A stretch of DNA of 64,000 nt, taken from NCBI GenBank assembly GCA_965242535.1, contig OZ251458.1, forward strand, positions 3,162,001 through 3,226,000. Direction: 5' to 3'. Below the pieces are notes generated by a model. That model searched no databases. It saw only the letters and a program-made list of their open reading frames with translations, and was not told the origin of the DNA. Origin of the DNA: VXRD01 sp965242535. Lineage in GTDB: Bacteria; Latescibacterota; UBA2968. Both the position numbers and the translations under genes were made by a program. How positions within the stretch are numbered: the first letter of the stretch is position 1; every line of letters starts with the position of its first letter. Positions 61,635 through 64,000 of this stretch are shown in pieces.

Positions 61635-63530
61635 TTATTTCAAATGCCAATCCGGATCCTCGAGGGCCTCATAGACCACGCCGCCTTCGACCTGTTTGGG
61701 CATGGGCACGCCTGTGAGATAGCAGATCGTCGGGGCGATGTCGATGGAGCGCACTTGTTTGGTGAGCAGGCCCGCCTGTTTAATGCCCGCGCCCGCGATC
61801 ACAAATGCCGAGTGTTGCCCGCCCATGCCAAAGCTCACGGACGGCAGTTGCTTGCCGTGCGCGCCGTCAAATTCCGGGTGCAGGGCATAGACCACATCGC
61901 CGACCAGATCGCCCCACAAATTGACCATCTCGGCATTTTCCCGAGTCAATGCCAGCGCGAAGGGGTGGCGTCCGGTGGCGTTGTCTTTGTATTCCATCAG
62001 CGCGGCGATCAACTCGCGGCGCACGGTTTCGTAATCCTGCGGGGAAACGATGCCATCGGGTTCGCGGCCTTCCAAATTGATGAAGATATGGACCAAGCCC
62101 ACGTCGCATGCACGCGTTTGACGCCAGTCGATCTTCCCATCTTCCGCGTATTTCACAAATCCGGTTTCTTCCAACACCTTGCGGATATTGACCGCCGGGA
62201 ATTGATTGGACGTGCCCCCGTGATCCGCCACCACCGCGATGACCGTATCCTCGTCCGCGACATCGTCCATGAGGCGCCCGATCATGCCGTCGATGGACCG
62301 ATAGGTTCGGAAGACCCCCTCGCGCGACCTGTCCAGCACGGCTTGCGCGGCGCCGCTCGTGGGATCGGCCTGCCCCAAAAAGAAGTGGCTCGTATAATCC
62401 GAAGCGTGCGTTTCGATCATCAGCAAGTCCCAGTCCCGAGACGCGGTCAAATAGTGCGCGACATCGACCAATCGCTGGTGGTGAAAATCCAGCAATTCAA
62501 AATACGTATCATCGTCGATCTTGCCCAAGGCGTCGCGGGCTGGATTCTGCAAAAAATTGCCGACATGTTCGTCGATTTCTCGCGCGATAGACGCCGGTTG
62601 GGTATAGCCGTCGGGCGGCCAAATTTGCGGCACGAACAACTCGAACATATCGGCATTGTGGGTCAGCGCGATCAACTTCATCTGCACGTAGCCGCGCACT
62701 CGCTCGCCATCGATTTCAAAGCTGTCGAGCCACCAATCGCTCCACTCGCCTTCGCCCAAATCGCACACCTGTGAATCCCCGTCTCGGCTGCGACACACGC
62801 GCACGCGGTCGTAGCCCTCGGCGGTCGTGGCGTAGATCAAACCGAAAAACGCCTTGGGCGTGCCGTTCTTCCCGCGGTTCATCGGCGCGCGCCCGCGTGC
62901 CAGGGGTCGGATGACCATTTCGACTTCGAGCGGTGGCTTCTCGGAATCGGGAAGCGCGGCCCACCCCTCGGCGGGCTTGAGGGTCACGGGATCAAATTCC
63001 GAGACCGTTTGCAGGGCACTCGGATCCAGCGTCTCCGGATCGCGCTGCAACACCAACCGACGCGGCGCCCACTTGCCCCCCACAAACAGGTGATACCCGG
63101 CGACCTGATGGTGGTTGGACACCCCGGGGCCCGTGCCTTCCACCTGAATCCCAGTCGTCACGGTGGGCGGCCAAGACATTTCCCACTTGACCAAGATCGG
63201 CGTTTTCCCGGCCCGCTCGAAGGTGTTCCAAATATACTCGGATTTGGACAGGCCCGTATCGATCCCCCACACGGTTTGATCCAACCGCTCGCCCAAGGCG
63301 CGGATGTTGAAATCCATCACCTCGTGATTGCCCGGCCATGAGCCGGTGGAGAGCGCGGTCCAGCCCGGCGGCGTGAGGGTGGGAAACACGCCCACCATCG
63401 GTCGCCACGCGCCGCGCTCGACCAGTTTTGCCAGATTGGGCATGTGCCCCCAATCGACCATGTTTTTCACGATTTCCATGCTCGCCCCATCCATCCCGAT
63501 CACAATCGCCTTTTTTGCAGGACTTTCCAT
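61635..63530 (-). CDS. Type I phosphodiesterase/nucleotide pyrophosphatase family enzyme
   Basis: 631-aa alkaline-phosphatase-superfamily hydrolase. Metal and nucleophile sites: GMDGAS (Asp, residue 14 region), FPTLTPPGWTALSTG (Thr nucleophile region), ETHASDYTSHFF (Asp and His), VVADHGGTSN (Asp-His) and MGGQHSAFV (His). Large insertions (about 130-300) are typical of the family found in marine and FCB bacteria. No signal peptide. The natural substrate is unknown: nucleotide, phosphonate or phospholipid esters are possible. Start follows AGGAGGGCG. It sits 18 bp downstream of the FKBP gene, probably one transcript. Confidence 0.87.
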   Translation of the reverse strand: MESPAKKAIVIGMDGASMEIVKNMVDWGHMPNLAKLVERGAWRPMVGVFPTLTPPGWTALSTGSWPGNHEVMDFNIRALGERLDQTVWGIDTGLSKSEYIWNTFERAGKTPILVKWEMSWPPTVTTGIQVEGTGPGVSNHHQVAGYHLFVGGKWAPRRLVLQRDPETLDPSALQTVSEFDPVTLKPAEGWAALPDSEKPPLEVEMVIRPLARGRAPMNRGKNGTPKAFFGLIYATTAEGYDRVRVCRSRDGDSQVCDLGEGEWSDWWLDSFEIDGERVRGYVQMKLIALTHNADMFELFVPQIWPPDGYTQPASIAREIDEHVGNFLQNPARDALGKIDDDTYFELLDFHHQRLVDVAHYLTASRDWDLLMIETHASDYTSHFFLGQADPTSGAAQAVLDRSREGVFRTYRSIDGMIGRLMDDVADEDTVIAVVADHGGTSNQFPAVNIRKVLEETGFVKYAEDGKIDWRQTRACDVGLVHIFINLEGREPDGIVSPQDYETVRRELIAALMEYKDNATGRHPFALALTRENAEMVNLWGDLVGDVVYALHPEFDGAHGKQLPSVSFGMGGQHSAFVIAGAGIKQAGLLTKQVRSIDIAPTICYLTGVPMPKQVEGGVVYEALEDPDWHLK

Positions 63531-63548
63531 GTCGCCCTCCTGTTGAGA

Positions 63549-64000
63549 TTATTTGATTTCGATCAATTCCAACTCAAAAATGAGCGTGGAGTTTGGGCCG
63601 ATTTGCCCGGCTTGTCGCGCGCCATAGCCCAGATAGTGCGGGATGTAGAGCTCCCATTTCGATCCCGAAGGCATGAGTTGCAACGCCTCTGTCCAGCCGG
63701 GAATGAGTTGATCCACGCGAAACTCCGCCGCCGCGCCGCGGTCATAAGAACTGTCGAATTGCGTGCCGTCGAGCAAGGTGCCGCGGTAGTGGCACTGCAC
63801 GGTATCGGTCTTTTTGGGCTTGGGGCCTTCGCCTGTTTTGATCACCTTGTATTGCAGGCCGCTGTCCAATGTCACCACGCCCTCTTTTTTGCCATTTTCC
63901 GCGAGGAACGCCTCGCCGGCTTTTTTGTTTGCCTCTGCCATTTTGTTTTCCTCCGCTTGTTGTCGTGCCCGTTGCTCCCGGTCCCTTTGGGTGAGGATAT
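63549..64000 (-). CDS. FKBP-type peptidyl-prolyl isomerase (5' end beyond window)
   Basis: At least 149 residues are visible. The FKBP domain has VQCHYRGTLLDGTQFDSSYD, PGWTEALQLMPSGSKWELYIP, YLGYGARQAG and STLIFELELIEIK. It is preceded by a FkpA/Mip-like helical linker (KKAGEAFLAENGKKEGV). An ATG at 63941 exists, but the frame stays open with matching coiled-coil sequence (REQRARQQAEENK) to the window edge. The true start is therefore outside, and a longer periplasmic Mip/FkpA-type protein is expected. Confidence 0.88.
   Translation of the reverse strand, partial: ILTQRDREQRARQQAEENKMAEANKKAGEAFLAENGKKEGVVTLDSGLQYKVIKTGEGPKPKKTDTVQCHYRGTLLDGTQFDSSYDRGAAAEFRVDQLIPGWTEALQLMPSGSKWELYIPHYLGYGARQAGQIGPNSTLIFELELIEIK

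Overview
The window is bacterial chromosome from a diderm (Gram-negative-type) organism of about 55-60% G+C. The evidence for an outer membrane is a TolC-type channel, an RND pump with a lipoprotein adaptor, and a DUF6029-type beta-barrel. Three large OPT-like DUF6785/DUF6784 transporters, a sulfatase, an enolase-superfamily sugar dehydratase, dockerin-like EF-hand motifs and very many interspersed repeats fit the Latescibacterota/Poribacteria-like end of the FCB group or a similar uncultured marine lineage. That placement is inference. No rRNA, tRNA or CRISPR array was found.

0-13 kb is mostly housekeeping and catabolic: coproporphyrin-type ferrochelatase, aldo/keto reductase, RNase D, a DUF6785 transporter beside a DMT exporter, MsrB, a sulfatase, a Wzz-like chain-length protein, a MetE-like C-terminal-domain protein and a Gpi18-like glycosyltransferase. 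13-19 kb has a repetitive secreted protein with a dockerin-like tail, a tandem-duplicated pair of two-TM proteins, a DgoD-like dehydratase and a CPBP protease. 19-31 kb holds a TlpA thioredoxin with an outer-membrane protein, tilS-ftsH, an orphan DNA methyltransferase, an IS4-type element inserted in a repeat, and folP. A TolC-MFP-RND operon with 4-nt overlaps follows (28.8-34.4 kb). 35-43 kb carries holA, trxA, rpsA, a GGQ-domain release-factor-like gene, thiL, a tandem-duplicated coiled-coil tail-anchored pair, a eukaryotic-type hisA and an M29 aminopeptidase.

44-57 kb is an accessory island. It holds an ATPase gene fragment, a WYL regulator, a protein with three AAA+ modules preceded by a coupled micro-ORF, two paralogous PD-(D/E)XK nuclease-like genes, a secreted EF-hand protein, two micro-ORFs, an Rpn-family nuclease, and a MazEF-type module between 144-bp direct repeats. 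Part of the island (50-54.3 kb) is visibly more A+T rich. Three genes there share a promoter-like block followed by a 5' hairpin whose base pairs covary; this is the strongest candidate for an undescribed regulatory unit. 57-64 kb has two more DUF6785 transporters in tandem, a type I phosphodiesterase-family enzyme, and an FKBP isomerase cut by the window end.

Repeats dominate the intergenic space. One is a ~400-bp MITE-like element (seven copies or fragments) with a terminus reading TTAGTACTCTG and an internal hairpin. Another is a ~26-bp REP-like palindrome (GTAGGGACAGGC...GCCTGTCC, about 16 copies). There are also IS4-type remnants and short tandem repeats.
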